A stretch of DNA of 64,000 nucleotides, from the NCBI RefSeq assembly GCF_003651225.1, contig NZ_RCDB01000001.1:124001-188000 (forward strand), read 5' to 3'. Positions 8,109-17,393 of this stretch are shown here, in pieces (the first letter of the stretch is position 1; every line of letters starts with the position of its first letter). Under the pieces are notes generated by a model. It made no database searches. It had not been told where the DNA came from and saw only the letters and a list, made by a program, of their open reading frames with translations. The position numbers and the translations under genes are program-made. Source of the stretch: Microbacterium telephonicum (lineage in GTDB: Bacteria; Actinomycetota; Actinomycetes; Actinomycetales; Microbacteriaceae).

Positions 8109-9851
8109 TCAGGGGGCCGGCGTGCTGGTGGGGGTGGACGCCGGCTGGATCGTGGCAACGGCCTCACTGGAGTCGCCCGACACACGCTGACCACCCTCGC
8201 CCTCGCAGGTCACCGTGTAGGTGACCGACAAGGCGCCGGGTCCGGCGTCCACGATGAGGTTCGTGGGTCGCTGGTTGATCAGGCGCGTCAGGGTGGGCTG
8301 ACCGTTCACCTCGAAGATGCCGCCGGAGGCCGTGAACGCGTAGTTCGTGGCCGTGGCGCCGTTCGGGCAGGTGTAGCCCGTCCACATGATCTCGACGGTT
8401 GAGCCGCCCGTGACGGTCGCGGCTCCGCCGGCGATCGTCGGGGCACCCGGCTGGGCCATCGGGGTCTCGTCGCCGTAGGCGGTCAGGCGCAGCGAGCCGG
8501 TCTGCGGGTTGATGTTCCCCGCCGTCGGGTCGGTCGCGTAGACCAGGCCGATCTGGTCGGAGCTGGGGGCCGCGTTTCCGGTGCTGCAGGAGACGTCGAC
8601 GATGCCGGCGCCCTTGGCGATCGAGGTCGCCTCGTCGCACGTCTTGCCGATGAGGCCGAGCGACTCGATGTCGATGGGCGTCACTTCGGGCGTCGGGGTG
8701 CCGGACTGCGTCGGCGTGCTGCTCGTGGGCGGGGGCGTCGTGGGGTCGCCGTCGCCGTTACCGCCCGACAGCAGTGCCCACAGCGTGCCGCCGAGCACGA
8801 GCAGCAGCAGGATGATGAGCGCGATCAGCGGCCACGTCCACGGGCTGCGCTTCTTCTTGGCGGGCGTCTCGCCCTCGGCGTCGGCGCCGGGCTGGTCGAG
8901 CGCCGCGGTGCTCGTGGGCATGATACGCGTCGCCTGGTCGGCGCCGACACCGGCCGTCAGCAGCTGGGTGACTTCGTCGACGACGACCGCTCCCCCGGCG
9001 ATGGCCGGCACGATCGCGGCGGCGCCGGCGATGTCGCCGCGGCGCAGGGCCGTGGCCGCGCGGGCGACGGCGGATGCCGTGGCGGGGCGGTCCTCGGGCT
9101 TCTTCGCGATCATGCTGAGCACGAAGTTGCGCACCGGCTCGGCGATCGTCTGCGGCAGCGGCGGCGGGACGTCGTTGATCTGCGCCATCGCGATCGCGAC
9201 CTGCGACTCCCCCGTGAAGGGACGCTTGCCGGCGAGGGACTCGTACGCGACGATGCCGAGCGAGTAGATGTCGGTCGCCGGGGAGGCCGGGTGACCGGAG
9301 GCCTGCTCGGGCGACAGGTACTGCACAGTACCCATGACCTGACCGGTGGCCGTCAGCGGCACCTGATCGGCGATGCGCGCGATGCCGAAGTCGGTGATCT
9401 TCACGCGCCCGTCGGGCGTGATGAGCAGGTTGCCGGGCTTGATGTCGCGGTGGACGAGGCCCGCCGCGTGCGCGGCCTGCAGGGCGGCGGCGGTCTGCGC
9501 GACGATGTCGAGCGTCTTGTCGGTCGACAGCGACCCCTCGCGCTCGAGGATCGTCGACAGTGCCTCGCCGGGGACGAGCTCCATGACCAGGAAGGCGGAG
9601 CCGTTCTCCTCGCCGTAGTCGAAGACGCTGGCGATGCCCTCGTGGTTCACGAGCGCGGCGTGGCGGGCCTCGGCGCGGAAGCGCTCGAGGAACCCGGGGT
9701 CGCCCATGTACTCGTCCTTGAGGATCTTGATGGCGACCGTGCGCCCGATCACATGGTCGGTCGCTTCCCAGACCTCGCCCATGCCGCCGATGGCGATCCG
9801 CGAGTCCAGCTCGTAGCGTCCACCGAAGCTCACACCCTGCGTCGGTCTCAT
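8109..9851 (-). CDS. pknA: Ser/Thr protein kinase PknA
   Basis: A 580-residue membrane kinase. The kinase domain (about 12-270) has K42, HRDIKPGN with D136 and DFG with D154. A Lys-rich stop (AKKKR) and membrane segment (337-361) are followed by a Thr/Pro linker. The extracellular part is about 190 residues and has four cysteines, with one PASTA-like segment near 393-452 and a further beta-rich region. This is a longer outside domain than that of Mycobacterium PknA, which is short. The start overlaps the pbpA stop by 4 nt. PknA normally acts with PknB on division and wall synthesis. Confidence 0.93.
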   Translation of the reverse strand: MRPTQGVSFGGRYELDSRIAIGGMGEVWEATDHVIGRTVAIKILKDEYMGDPGFLERFRAEARHAALVNHEGIASVFDYGEENGSAFLVMELVPGEALSTILEREGSLSTDKTLDIVAQTAAALQAAHAAGLVHRDIKPGNLLITPDGRVKITDFGIARIADQVPLTATGQVMGTVQYLSPEQASGHPASPATDIYSLGIVAYESLAGKRPFTGESQVAIAMAQINDVPPPLPQTIAEPVRNFVLSMIAKKPEDRPATASAVARAATALRRGDIAGAAAIVPAIAGGAVVVDEVTQLLTAGVGADQATRIMPTSTAALDQPGADAEGETPAKKKRSPWTWPLIALIILLLLVLGGTLWALLSGGNGDGDPTTPPPTSSTPTQSGTPTPEVTPIDIESLGLIGKTCDEATSIAKGAGIVDVSCSTGNAAPSSDQIGLVYATDPTAGNINPQTGSLRLTAYGDETPMAQPGAPTIAGGAATVTGGSTVEIMWTGYTCPNGATATNYAFTASGGIFEVNGQPTLTRLINQRPTNLIVDAGPGALSVTYTVTCEGEGGQRVSGDSSEAVATIQPASTPTSTPAP

Positions 9852-11305
9852 CCGTTCAGCACCGCCTCAATGACTTTCTTTCCGATCGGGGCCGCGATCT
9901 TGCCGCTCTGCCCCGCCTGACCGAGCCCACCGCCGTTCTGCACCATCACGGCGACGACGACCTGGGGGTCGTCGGCCGGTGCGAAACCGGTGAACCAGAG
10001 TGTGAAGGGATCGCCCGGATTGTGCTCGGCCGTGCCCGTCTTACCGGCCACGTCGACCCCGTCTATTCTTGCACCGCTGGCCGCGCCGTCATCGACATTG
10101 GCGACCATCATCTGCGTCATCAGCTCGGCCTGCGCCGGCGTCAGCGCCGTCTTGAACTCCGAGCTGTCGAACGTCTGCTGCACCGTCAGGTCGGGGGCCA
10201 CCACCGAGTCGACGAGCAGCGGGTTCATCACCACGCCGTCGTTGGCGATGCCGGCCGAGACCATCGCGATCTGCAGCGGGGTGGCGCGCACGTCGCCCTG
10301 CCCGAATCCGCTGAGCGCGGTCTGCGGGTCGTTGAGACCCCGCGGGTACACCGACGCGGTCGTGGTGAGCGGGATGTCGAAGGACTGGTTGAACCCGTAC
10401 TTCTCGGCCTCTTCGAGGATCGCGTCGTCTCCGAGCTGCACCGCCAGCTGCGCCATCGGGATGTTGCAGCTCAGGCGCAGGGCCGTCGCGAGCGTGACCG
10501 TCTCGCCCGGCCCGCAGGCGCCGCGATCGAAGTTGTGGATGAGCGTCGAGGTGCCCGGCAGCGTCCACTCCGACGGATTCTCGAACGTCGAGTCGGGGGT
10601 GTAATCGCCCGAAGCGAGTGCGGCCGAGGCCACGACGAGCTTGAACGTCGACCCGGGCGGGTCGAGGTCGCCGGCGATCGCGCGGTTGTACAGCGGCTTG
10701 GTCGGGTCGGCCACGAGCCGGTCGTACTCGCTCTGCACCGCGGTGGTGTCGTGCGAGGCGAGCAGGTTCGTGTCGAAACTCGGACTCGTCACCATCGCCA
10801 GGATGCGGCCGGTCTTCGGATCCATTGCGACCACCGCGCCCTCGTAGGGCGAGATCGCCTCCCAGGCGGCCTGCTGCACCGCCGGGTCGATCGTGGTGAG
10901 CACGTTCGACCCGCGCGGCGGCTGCCCGGTCACTATGCGGTCGATCCGCGAGAGGAACTGCGAGCTGCCGGTGCCGGAGAGCGCGCTGTTCATCGCGCGC
11001 TCGAGACCGGTCGACGAGCCGAGCACCGGGTTGATGTAGCCGGTCACCGGCGCCCACTTGTCGGCATCCGGGTAGGTGCGCGACCAGCTGTAGATGTCGG
11101 AGCTCGGCACCGACGAGGCGATCAGCTCGCTGCCGGCGAAGATCGAACCGCGCTGCACCTCGTACGAGTCGTAGAGCGCGCGCCGGTTGGCGGTGTTGGC
11201 CTGCAGATCGCCCGCGCCGACGGCCTGGATGTAGCTCGTCGAGGCGAACAGGGCGAGGAACATCGCCAGCATCACCAGCGACAGGCGTCGAAGTTCCTTG
11301 GTCAT
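9848..11305 (-). CDS. pbpA: penicillin-binding protein PbpA (transpeptidase)
   Basis: A 485-residue class B-like penicillin-binding protein that cross-links peptidoglycan outside the membrane. It has an N-terminal anchor (about 9-29). The transpeptidase motifs are S219-T-F-K222, S278-C-N280 and K421-T-G423. It lies between the SEDS protein gene and pknA, and is presumably the transpeptidase partner of that SEDS glycosyltransferase. The ATG at 11305 is one base from the rodA stop, so translation is coupled. Confidence 0.95.
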   Translation of the reverse strand: MTKELRRLSLVMLAMFLALFASTSYIQAVGAGDLQANTANRRALYDSYEVQRGSIFAGSELIASSVPSSDIYSWSRTYPDADKWAPVTGYINPVLGSSTGLERAMNSALSGTGSSQFLSRIDRIVTGQPPRGSNVLTTIDPAVQQAAWEAISPYEGAVVAMDPKTGRILAMVTSPSFDTNLLASHDTTAVQSEYDRLVADPTKPLYNRAIAGDLDPPGSTFKLVVASAALASGDYTPDSTFENPSEWTLPGTSTLIHNFDRGACGPGETVTLATALRLSCNIPMAQLAVQLGDDAILEEAEKYGFNQSFDIPLTTTASVYPRGLNDPQTALSGFGQGDVRATPLQIAMVSAGIANDGVVMNPLLVDSVVAPDLTVQQTFDSSEFKTALTPAQAELMTQMMVANVDDGAASGARIDGVDVAGKTGTAEHNPGDPFTLWFTGFAPADDPQVVVAVMVQNGGGLGQAGQSGKIAAPIGKKVIEAVLNG

Positions 11306-11306
11306 G

Positions 11307-12686
11307 TCAGCCGATCACCACCCGGGGGCGGGAGCGGACGGCATCCGAGATGCGCAGCAGCAGCGCCACGATGAGCCAGTTGGCCACGAGCGACGAGCCG
11401 CCCGCGGCCAGGAACGGGGTCGTGAGACCGGTGAGCGGGATGACGCGCGTGACGCCGCCGACCATGATGAACACCTGCAGGGCGATCGTGAACGACAGGC
11501 CGGTCGCGAGCAGCTTGCCGAAGTCGTCCTGCCCGGCCAGGCCGATCCGGATACCGCGGCTGACGAACAGCATGTAGAGGCAGAGGATCGCGAACACCCC
11601 CACGAGGCCCAGCTCCTCGCCGAGGCTCGGGAAGATGTAGTCGCTGCGGGCCAGCGGAGTCAGCCCCGGACGTCCCTGGCCGAGGCCCGTGCCGATCAGG
11701 CCGCCCTGGGCCAGGCCGAAGATGCCGGTCACCAGCTGCATGCTGGAGTTGTCCATGAGGTCGGGGTTGAACGCGTCGAGCCAGTTCGTGAAACGGCCCT
11801 GCACGTACGGCAGCACCTGGGCGGCCGCGATGGCGCCGACGACGGCGAGCACGACGCCGATGAGCACCCAGCTCGTCTTGCCCGTCGCGACGTAGAGCAT
11901 CGCGACGAACATGCCGAAGATGAGCAGGCCGGTGCCGAGGTCGCGCTGCAGCACGATGATCGCGAGCGAGCCGAGCCAGATGAACAGCAGCGGGCCGAAC
12001 TCGCGCACGCGCGGCCACGTCATCCCGAGGAAGCGGGTGCCGACGCTCGTGAGGGCTTCGCGGGTGCGCACGAGGTAGCCGGCGAAGAAGATCGCCAGGG
12101 CGATCTTGGCGAGCTCGCCCGGCTGGAACGAGAACAGTCCCGCGATCGACACCCACACGTCGGCGTTCGCGTCGGCGCCGAGGCCGGGCACGAACGGCAG
12201 CAGCAGCAGGGCGATGCCGGCGAAGCCGAACACATAGGTGTAGCGGAACAGCACGCGGTAGTTGCGCAGCGCGAGCACGATCGCGATGGCACCGGCCATG
12301 GCGATCGCCGTCCACACGAGCTGCTTGGTCGACAGCGCCTCCCACCCGTCGACATTCTTCTCGATGTCGATGCGGTAGATCATCGCGACGCCGAGACCGG
12401 TGAGCACCGTCGCGATCGGCACGACGAACGGGTCGGCGGCGGGGGCGCGCAGCCGCAGCACGACGTGCAGGGCGAGCACGAGCACCGTGATGCCGCCGCA
12501 GTAGTACAGGAACGTCGGGTCGATCGCGCCCAGGGCGCCCAGCTGCACGAGGGCGAGCGCGGCGCCGTTGATGACGAACGCGAACACCAGCAGCGCGAGC
12601 TCGCGGTTGCGGTGGGTCTGCGGCATCCGGATGCGCTTGAGCGCCTTGAGGACCGCTGTGTCCGCACTGATCTGGTCGGAGGTCAT
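11307..12686 (-). CDS. rodA: SEDS-family peptidoglycan glycosyltransferase (RodA/FtsW)
   Basis: A 459-residue polytopic protein with about 12 hydrophobic segments. SEDS family motifs include VLQRDLGTGLLIFGMF, DYIFPSLGEELGLVG and the C-terminal LPLTGLTTPFLAAGGSS type signature (here VIPLTGLTTPFLAAGGSS). SEDS proteins polymerise lipid II into glycan strands. In this cluster the gene is conventionally called rodA or ftsW; elongation versus division cannot be told from sequence alone. The ATG overlaps the pstP stop (ATGA). Confidence 0.92.
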   Translation of the reverse strand: MTSDQISADTAVLKALKRIRMPQTHRNRELALLVFAFVINGAALALVQLGALGAIDPTFLYYCGGITVLVLALHVVLRLRAPAADPFVVPIATVLTGLGVAMIYRIDIEKNVDGWEALSTKQLVWTAIAMAGAIAIVLALRNYRVLFRYTYVFGFAGIALLLLPFVPGLGADANADVWVSIAGLFSFQPGELAKIALAIFFAGYLVRTREALTSVGTRFLGMTWPRVREFGPLLFIWLGSLAIIVLQRDLGTGLLIFGMFVAMLYVATGKTSWVLIGVVLAVVGAIAAAQVLPYVQGRFTNWLDAFNPDLMDNSSMQLVTGIFGLAQGGLIGTGLGQGRPGLTPLARSDYIFPSLGEELGLVGVFAILCLYMLFVSRGIRIGLAGQDDFGKLLATGLSFTIALQVFIMVGGVTRVIPLTGLTTPFLAAGGSSLVANWLIVALLLRISDAVRSRPRVVIG

Positions 12687-13924
12687 GACTCTCCCTTCGG
12701 CAGGGAGCGGCGGATGCTGGCGACGATCGCCTGCGCGTCGGAGAGCGAGCGTGCCGAGACGGTCTCCTCGACGGCCATCCGCTGGTAGATGGGCAGGTCG
12801 GTGAGGGGGATCTCGGTGTCTTCGTAGACCGACGACAGCGTGAAGGGGCCGATGTTCTGCTGCACGCCGCGGTAGATGACGACGCTGTCCTCGTCGGTTC
12901 CGACGAAGTAGCGGGTCTGCGTCCAGTTGTATCCCGCGACGGCGGCGATCGCGGCGGCGACGAGGAACGCGGCAAGCCCCACGATCCACCACACCCGTCG
13001 GCGCCGGACGCGACGGCGGTCTTCCTCGATGACCTCCTCGAGGTACTCCAGGCCCGGCTCGAAATGGGTCGGCTCGTTGGCGGCCTGACGCGCCGGGTGC
13101 AGCCAGCTGCTGCGGCCGGGGCGGGCAGCGGGGATCTCGACGCCCAACGGCGTGGATGCCGAGCCGACGATCGTGGGCGTGCCGCTGGCGACGGGATGGT
13201 TGCCGCCGACGTCCACGAGCACGATGGTCACGTTGTCGGGGGCGCCGGCATCCAGGGCCTGCTTCAGCAGCAGGTCGGCGGTGCGACCGGGCGCGTAGCC
13301 CTGCGCGAGCGTCTTGCCGGTGTGCGCGTCGTCGACGACGCCGCACAGACCGTCGGAGCAGATGAGCCAGCGGTCGCCCGGCTGGGTCGGCATGATGAAC
13401 GCGTCGATCTCGGGATCGGGGTCCATGTCGCCGAGCACGCGCATGAGCACCGAGCGGCGCGGGTGGTAGCGCGCCTCTTCCGGGGTGATGCGCCCGGAGT
13501 CGACGAGGCGCTGCACGAAGGTGTGGTCGGTCGTGATCTGGGTGAGTGCGCCGTCGCGGAAGAGGTAGACGCGGGAGTCGCCGATGTGGGCGATGACCGC
13601 GTAGTCGTCGACCATCACGACGGCGCTGACGGTCGTGCCCATCCCGGCGAGCTCGGGACGCAGGGCGACGGTGTCGATCAGCTCCGCGGCCGTGTCGCTG
13701 ATCGCGTCGCGCAGCGCGTATTCGGCGTCCGAGGTGGACGCGTAGGCGTGGTCGAGCTCCTTCAGCCGGTGGATCGCGAGGCTCGAGGCGACGTCGCCGC
13801 CGGCGTGCCCGCCCATGCCGTCGGCCACGACGAACAGGTTCGAGCCGCTGTAGCCCGAGTCCTGGTTGTTGGAGCGCACCTTCCCGGTATGGGAGAGGGC
13901 GGTGCTCGACCCTTCGAAGACCAT
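12683..13924 (-). CDS. pstP: PP2C-type Ser/Thr phosphatase PstP
   Basis: A 413-residue membrane phosphatase that reverses PknA/PknB phosphorylation. The PP2C domain (about 8-235) shows SNNQDSG, VVADGMGGHAGG with metal-binding D35, GDSRVYLF, LICSDGLCG and PDNVTIVLV. A basic stretch (RRRVRRRRV) precedes one membrane segment (about 305-328), and a roughly 85-residue extracellular domain follows. It sits between fhaB and rodA, the conserved order. Confidence 0.94.
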   Translation of the reverse strand: MVFEGSSTALSHTGKVRSNNQDSGYSGSNLFVVADGMGGHAGGDVASSLAIHRLKELDHAYASTSDAEYALRDAISDTAAELIDTVALRPELAGMGTTVSAVVMVDDYAVIAHIGDSRVYLFRDGALTQITTDHTFVQRLVDSGRITPEEARYHPRRSVLMRVLGDMDPDPEIDAFIMPTQPGDRWLICSDGLCGVVDDAHTGKTLAQGYAPGRTADLLLKQALDAGAPDNVTIVLVDVGGNHPVASGTPTIVGSASTPLGVEIPAARPGRSSWLHPARQAANEPTHFEPGLEYLEEVIEEDRRRVRRRRVWWIVGLAAFLVAAAIAAVAGYNWTQTRYFVGTDEDSVVIYRGVQQNIGPFTLSSVYEDTEIPLTDLPIYQRMAVEETVSARSLSDAQAIVASIRRSLPKGES

Positions 13925-13937
13925 GTGCCGGCGTCCG

Positions 13938-14480
13938 CTACTTCCGCAGCTCGAACGTCGTCGCGCCCACCTTGATGGGGGCGCCCACGAGGATCGGCAC
14001 CGGCGCGCTCACGCGCTTGCCGTCGTGCCACGTTCCGTTGGTCGAGTCGAGGTCCTGCAGCATCCACTGCTGCCCCCACAGCAGCAGGCGCGCGTGATGG
14101 CTCGACGTGTAGTCGTCGCGGATGACGAGGCCCGACTCGCTGGAGCGGCCGATCGTCACCGGCTCCGAGCCCAGCGGCAGCTCGAGACCGGCCTTCGGAC
14201 CCGAGGTGACGACGATGCGCGAGACGCTGTCGGTGGTCGCGGCGGCGGGTCCCGAGGGCGTGCGCGGCTTCGCGGCCGGCGCGACGGGGGCGACGGGCGC
14301 GGTGAGGTCGGCGGGACCGGCGGCGGGACCGGCGGACGGGGCGGCCGGCGCGGGATCGGGGAGCTTGCGCGCCTTCACTCCGAACAGGTCGGCGCGCAGC
14401 GAGTACACGACGGCGAAGACGAAGAACCAGAGCAGGACGAGGAAGCCCACCTGCAGAAGCAGCAGGGTCAGTTCGCTCAC
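13938..14480 (-). CDS. fhaB: FHA-domain protein FhaB
   Basis: A 180-residue protein with an N-terminal membrane segment (about 4-26), an Ala/Pro-rich linker, and a C-terminal FHA domain (about 90-180). The domain shows the phosphothreonine-binding pattern GRSSESG, SSHHARL and DSTNGTWHDG. FhaB (FipA in mycobacteria) binds phosphorylated partners of PknA/PknB and links the kinases to FtsZ-FtsQ. The GTG at 14480 overlaps the fhaA stop (GTGA). Confidence 0.92.
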   Translation of the reverse strand: MSELTLLLLQVGFLVLLWFFVFAVVYSLRADLFGVKARKLPDPAPAAPSAGPAAGPADLTAPVAPVAPAAKPRTPSGPAAATTDSVSRIVVTSGPKAGLELPLGSEPVTIGRSSESGLVIRDDYTSSHHARLLLWGQQWMLQDLDSTNGTWHDGKRVSAPVPILVGAPIKVGATTFELRK

Positions 14481-15205
14481 GCGAGATCCCCCAGGTCGAA
14501 GGCGCGCGTCCGGTCGGACGGCGCGGGGCGGGGCGGCACGGCCTGCGGCACGACCGTGAAGACGATGTCGGTGCGGCCGATCGTCACGACGGAGTCGGGC
14601 GGGAGCGCCGCTTCGGAGACCTTCGCGCCGTTGAGCTTGGTGCCGTTGGTCGAGTTCATGTCGCGCACCATCGCGCGCTCGCCGTCCCACAGGATCTCGA
14701 CGTGACGACGGCTCGTGCCCGCGTCGGCGATCGTGACGTCGGCATCGCTGCCGCGGCCGATCACGGTGCGGCTTTTGACGAGCGGATGCCGGGTGCCGGC
14801 GATGTCGACGACGCCGCGCCACGTGACCTCGCCGCCCGACGCGGTGCGCGACGCGACGCGCAGCGTGCCCGTCGTCAGCTCGGGATCGGTGACGAGATCG
14901 ATCGTGACCGGGCCGGCGAAGCTGTAGCCCTGGGACTTCGCGTGCTTTTCGACGAGGGCGTGCAGCTCATGGGTGAGCGTGCTGCCGAGCGCCGACATCC
15001 GCGCGGCATCCTCGGGAGCGAGGCGCACCTCGAACGTGTTGGGCGCCAGGATGCGGTCACGGCTCACGACGGCCGCCTTCACATCCAGCTCGCTGCGCAG
15101 GGCGGAGGCCACTTCCACAGGCTGAACGCCGCTGCGGAAGGTCTTCGCGAACGCGCTGTTGACCGCGCGCTCGAGTCCCTTCTCGAAGCTGTCAAGTAGT
15201 CCCAC
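14477..15205 (-). CDS. fhaA: FHA-domain protein FhaA (DUF3662 + FHA)
   Basis: A 242-residue cytoplasmic protein with an N-terminal DUF3662 domain (about 1-125, starting MGLLDSFEKGLERAVN) and a C-terminal FHA domain (about 145-225) with GRGSDADV, TSRRHVEI and NSTNGTKLNG. In mycobacteria FhaA binds the phosphorylated pseudokinase domain of MviN and restrains wall synthesis. It lacks the long Gln/Gly-rich linker of the mycobacterial protein. It is the first gene of the seven-gene minus-strand operon. GTG 15205 has AGAGGAG just upstream, and a -10-like TAGCAT lies at 15243-15238. Confidence 0.92.
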   Translation of the reverse strand: MGLLDSFEKGLERAVNSAFAKTFRSGVQPVEVASALRSELDVKAAVVSRDRILAPNTFEVRLAPEDAARMSALGSTLTHELHALVEKHAKSQGYSFAGPVTIDLVTDPELTTGTLRVASRTASGGEVTWRGVVDIAGTRHPLVKSRTVIGRGSDADVTIADAGTSRRHVEILWDGERAMVRDMNSTNGTKLNGAKVSEAALPPDSVVTIGRTDIVFTVVPQAVPPRPAPSDRTRAFDLGDLA

Positions 15206-15349
15206 GGGGCTCCTCTGGCAGGTTGGCCGGTGGGATCATGCTAGTTGCACACCCTGAGCAGACCGTGGATCGGGCGCGGAGGGCCCCGATTCGTCGGCGT
15301 GCGAGGTGCCGTGATATCCTCGGCAGGTTGAGTCCGTGCGAACGGATTC

Positions 15350-15433
15350 GCGCGAGTGGCGGAATAGGCAGACGCGCTGGCTTCAGGTGCCAGTGCCCGA
15401 AAGGGCGTGGGGGTTCAACTCCCCCCTCGCGCA
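15350..15433 (+). tRNA. tRNA-Leu (anticodon CAG)
   Basis: An 84-nt class II tRNA. Acceptor GCGCGAG pairs with CTCGCGC, the anticodon stem CTGGC/GCCAG holds loop TTCAGGT with anticodon CAG, and a long variable arm (GTGCCCGAAAGGGCG) follows. The discriminator is A15433 and no CCA is encoded. A -10-like TATCCT at 15315-15320 and the strong terminator at 15445-15482 bound the transcript. Confidence 0.97.
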
Positions 15434-15444
15434 CACAGCGCAGA

Positions 15445-15482
15445 AGAACCCCCGATCCGGATCATCCGGCATCGGGGGTTCT
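15445..15482. terminator. strong terminator after tRNA-Leu, possibly bidirectional
   Basis: A perfect 12-bp stem AGAACCCCCGAT / ATCGGGGGTTCT encloses an inner CCGG-ATCAT-CCGG hairpin. It lies 11 nt past tRNA-Leu and 26 nt past the end of the convergent gntR gene, so it can end both transcripts. Confidence 0.85.
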
Positions 15483-15507
15483 CTCGTTCTCGGATGCGGT
15501 GCGTGCG

Positions 15508-16149
15508 TCAGTCGACACCGTGCAGGTGGCGCAGCAGTCGCTCGGCCTCGTCGGCGTCGCGCCGGGCGATCGCGTCGCGCAGCAGCGTGTAATGCGCGGC
15601 GCGCTCGATCGGGCACGCCATGAACGGCACCCACCCGCGCAGGTTGCGCTGGATGGCGAGGGCGGCCTCGCCGATGATGCCGATGAACACGCTGTTCCCC
15701 GTCGCCCGCGTGACAGCGACGAACATCGTGGTGGACCGCTCGAACAGGAGCAGGGCGTCGGCCTGGCCGGCGGCGTCGACGACGGCATCCGCCAGTACGA
15801 GCATCTCGGCCAGCTGCGCGTCGGTGGCGCTGCGCACCGCGAGACGCAGCGCGTTGCCCATGAACAGGGCCGTGAACTCGCCCGTGTCGTGACGCAGCTT
15901 GTCATCCGGAACCGACACCCGGGTGTAGCGGCCGACGGCGATCTCGACGAGACCGAACCGCTCCAGCCGCTGCAGCGCCTCGCGCACGGGGGTGCGGGAG
16001 ATTCCCAACTGCTGGGCGAGATCGACGTCGCGCAAGCGCACGCCGGGGGCGAGGCGGCCGTCGAGGATGGCCGCACCGATGGTGCGATACACCTCGTCGC
16101 CCAGGATCATGCCGCTCGTGAGTTCGATCGGGTCGAGTGTCGCGCTCAT
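15508..16149 (-). CDS. GntR-family transcriptional regulator, FadR (FCD) type
   Basis: A 213-residue regulator with an N-terminal winged helix-turn-helix (about 15-80; DLAQQLGISRTPVREALQRL is the recognition region). An all-helical FCD ligand domain (about 90-210) carries the expected metal/acid-binding residues spread over helices. FadR-type GntR proteins usually respond to small carboxylic acids. No obvious target operon is adjacent; the cold-shock gene is divergent but unlikely to be its target. A -10-like TAAAAT (16164-16159) lies 9 nt before the ATG, so the leader is very short. Confidence 0.88.
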   Translation of the reverse strand: MSATLDPIELTSGMILGDEVYRTIGAAILDGRLAPGVRLRDVDLAQQLGISRTPVREALQRLERFGLVEIAVGRYTRVSVPDDKLRHDTGEFTALFMGNALRLAVRSATDAQLAEMLVLADAVVDAAGQADALLLFERSTTMFVAVTRATGNSVFIGIIGEAALAIQRNLRGWVPFMACPIERAAHYTLLRDAIARRDADEAERLLRHLHGVD

Positions 16150-16457
16150 CGAGGGTTCATTTTATGGCGTGCGCACCGGGATTCACGGCGGATTCGCAAG
16201 CAAACCTCTCTGTCTGGCGCGCCGATATATCAGTAGACTCGGCCGCGTCACGCTCCGCGTGGCCTATCCGGGGGGATCCGTCGACGCCCGGGCGTGAGTG
16301 CGAGAGCACGTGGCGCCCGGGCGTCGAATGGTTGTTGCCGGGATGCAACGTTTGTGTCACCTTCTCTCATACGACACGACAGCGTCGGGCGCTGCCGTTA
16401 CGGTAAGGAGCAATCGGCGCATCCGCGCCGGGATACAGCTCGCACGTAAGGCAGTTC
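16150..16457. promoter_or_regulatory. 308-nt divergent regulatory region between gntR and the cold-shock gene
   Basis: This region carries the gntR -10 (TAAAAT, 16164-16159) and a short palindrome GATATATC at 16224-16231 that could be a GntR operator. It also holds a strong stem-loop at 16281-16327, and a -10-like TACGGT at 16399-16404 for the cold-shock gene, which would give about 46 nt of leader. I see no open reading frame with coding character in it. Confidence 0.5.
16281..16327. repeat. nested inverted repeat with GAGA tetraloop
   Basis: The outer arms TCGACGCCCGGGCG (16281-16294) and CGCCCGGGCGTCGA (16314-16327) pair perfectly over 14 bp. Inside, GTGC-GAGA-GCAC (16298-16309) forms a second stem capped by a GNRA-type loop. 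No T-run follows. It is upstream of both flanking genes, so it is not a simple terminator of either. Confidence 0.6.
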
Positions 16458-16664
16458 ATGAGCACCAGCGGTACCGTCAAGTGGTTCAACTCGGAGAAGG
16501 GCTTCGGGTTCATCGCACCCGACGAGGGCGGCGCTGACGTCTTCGCCCACTACTCCGCCATCCAGTCGGGCGGCTACCGCTCGCTCGAGGAGAACCAGCG
16601 GGTCGAGTTCGACATCGCCCAGGGCCCCAAGGGCCTGCAGGCGGAGAACATCCGCCCCCTCTGA
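16458..16664 (+). CDS. cspA: cold-shock domain protein
   Basis: A 68-residue single cold-shock domain that binds single-stranded nucleic acid. Both RNA-binding motifs are visible: KGFGFI (RNP1, about 15-20) and DVFAHY (RNP2, about 27-32). The start [11 protein letters not shown] matches the family and its length is standard. AAGG lies about 5 nt before the ATG. The leader is long for this genome, as in many csp genes where the mRNA leader controls translation. Confidence 0.94.
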   Translation: MSTSGTVKWFNSEKGFGFIAPDEGGADVFAHYSAIQSGGYRSLEENQRVEFDIAQGPKGLQAENIRPL

Positions 16665-16677
16665 TCCTCTGAGGATC
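16663..16677. terminator. short palindrome after the cold-shock gene
   Basis: GATCCTC-T-GAGGATC is a perfect 7-bp inverted repeat with a one-base centre that begins inside the csp stop codon. The loop is too tight for a normal hairpin, so a terminator role is doubtful. Confidence 0.3.
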
Positions 16678-16689
16678 GCTCCGCGTCCG

Positions 16690-17370
16690 TCAGACGTCGC
16701 CGTCGACCAGCAGCAGATCACGCAGCTGGTCGGCGGTGTCGACGACGGCCTGCGCACCTTCTGACTCGTGCGGCCAGCTGAAGCCCCACCGCACGAAGAT
16801 CACGGGCACACCGTGCTCGGCCGCGCCGTCGATGTCGTGATGACGGTCGCCGATGAGCACCGGTCGGCTGACGTCGTGCCCGTCCGCGGCGAGCTGTCGC
16901 AGCGCTTCGCCGATGACCGCGGACTTCGTCGCGCGCGTCTTCTCGTCGGCCGTCGCGCCCACGATCGCCTGCAGATGCACCGCCAGGTCGAAGTGGTCCA
17001 TGAGCGCGGTCACCTGCACTTCAGGCTTCGAACTCGCCGTCGCCTGCGGGATGCCGGCATCCGCGAGGTCGCCGATGAGCTCGCCGACACCGGGATACAG
17101 GCGTGCGCCGCTCGTGTAGCCGTCCTCCTTGCCGATCGCGCGGTAGTGCACGACGGCCGCGGCGGCCTGCTCGGGCGTCATGCCGACGTTCGTCTGGAAC
17201 GACTGGTGCATCGGCGGGCCGATCCAGTGCACGAGCTCCTCGCGCGTCGGCGCCGGGTAACCGAGCTCGGTCAGGCAGCGCGTCAACCGGCGCAGGATGC
17301 CCTCCGATGCGTCGACGACCGTGCCGTCGATGTCCCACAGGATGCAGCTGAACGGGGATCGTGGGGCCAT
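16690..17370 (-). CDS. HAD-superfamily phosphatase (phosphoglycolate phosphatase-like)
   Basis: A 226-residue HAD phosphatase. Motif I is DIDGTVVD (catalytic Asp at about 13), motif II is TASSKP, motif III is the Lys near K148, and motif IV is IGDRHHDIDGA. The cap between motifs I and II (about 20-90) and the overall length fit the Gph/PgmB-like subfamily; the substrate is not visible. The ATG at 17370 is leaderless, with TAGGCT (17383-17378) 7 nt upstream. It may share its end region with the csp gene, which converges 25 nt away. Confidence 0.86.
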   Translation of the reverse strand: MAPRSPFSCILWDIDGTVVDASEGILRRLTRCLTELGYPAPTREELVHWIGPPMHQSFQTNVGMTPEQAAAAVVHYRAIGKEDGYTSGARLYPGVGELIGDLADAGIPQATASSKPEVQVTALMDHFDLAVHLQAIVGATADEKTRATKSAVIGEALRQLAADGHDVSRPVLIGDRHHDIDGAAEHGVPVIFVRWGFSWPHESEGAQAVVDTADQLRDLLLVDGDV

Positions 17371-17393
17371 GGGACCCAGCCTAGTTGCGCGGC

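Noticed and set aside
8700..8760. Simple repeats in pknA and sortase linkers
   Set aside because: They are Thr/Pro codon runs of extracellular linkers, not independent repeats.
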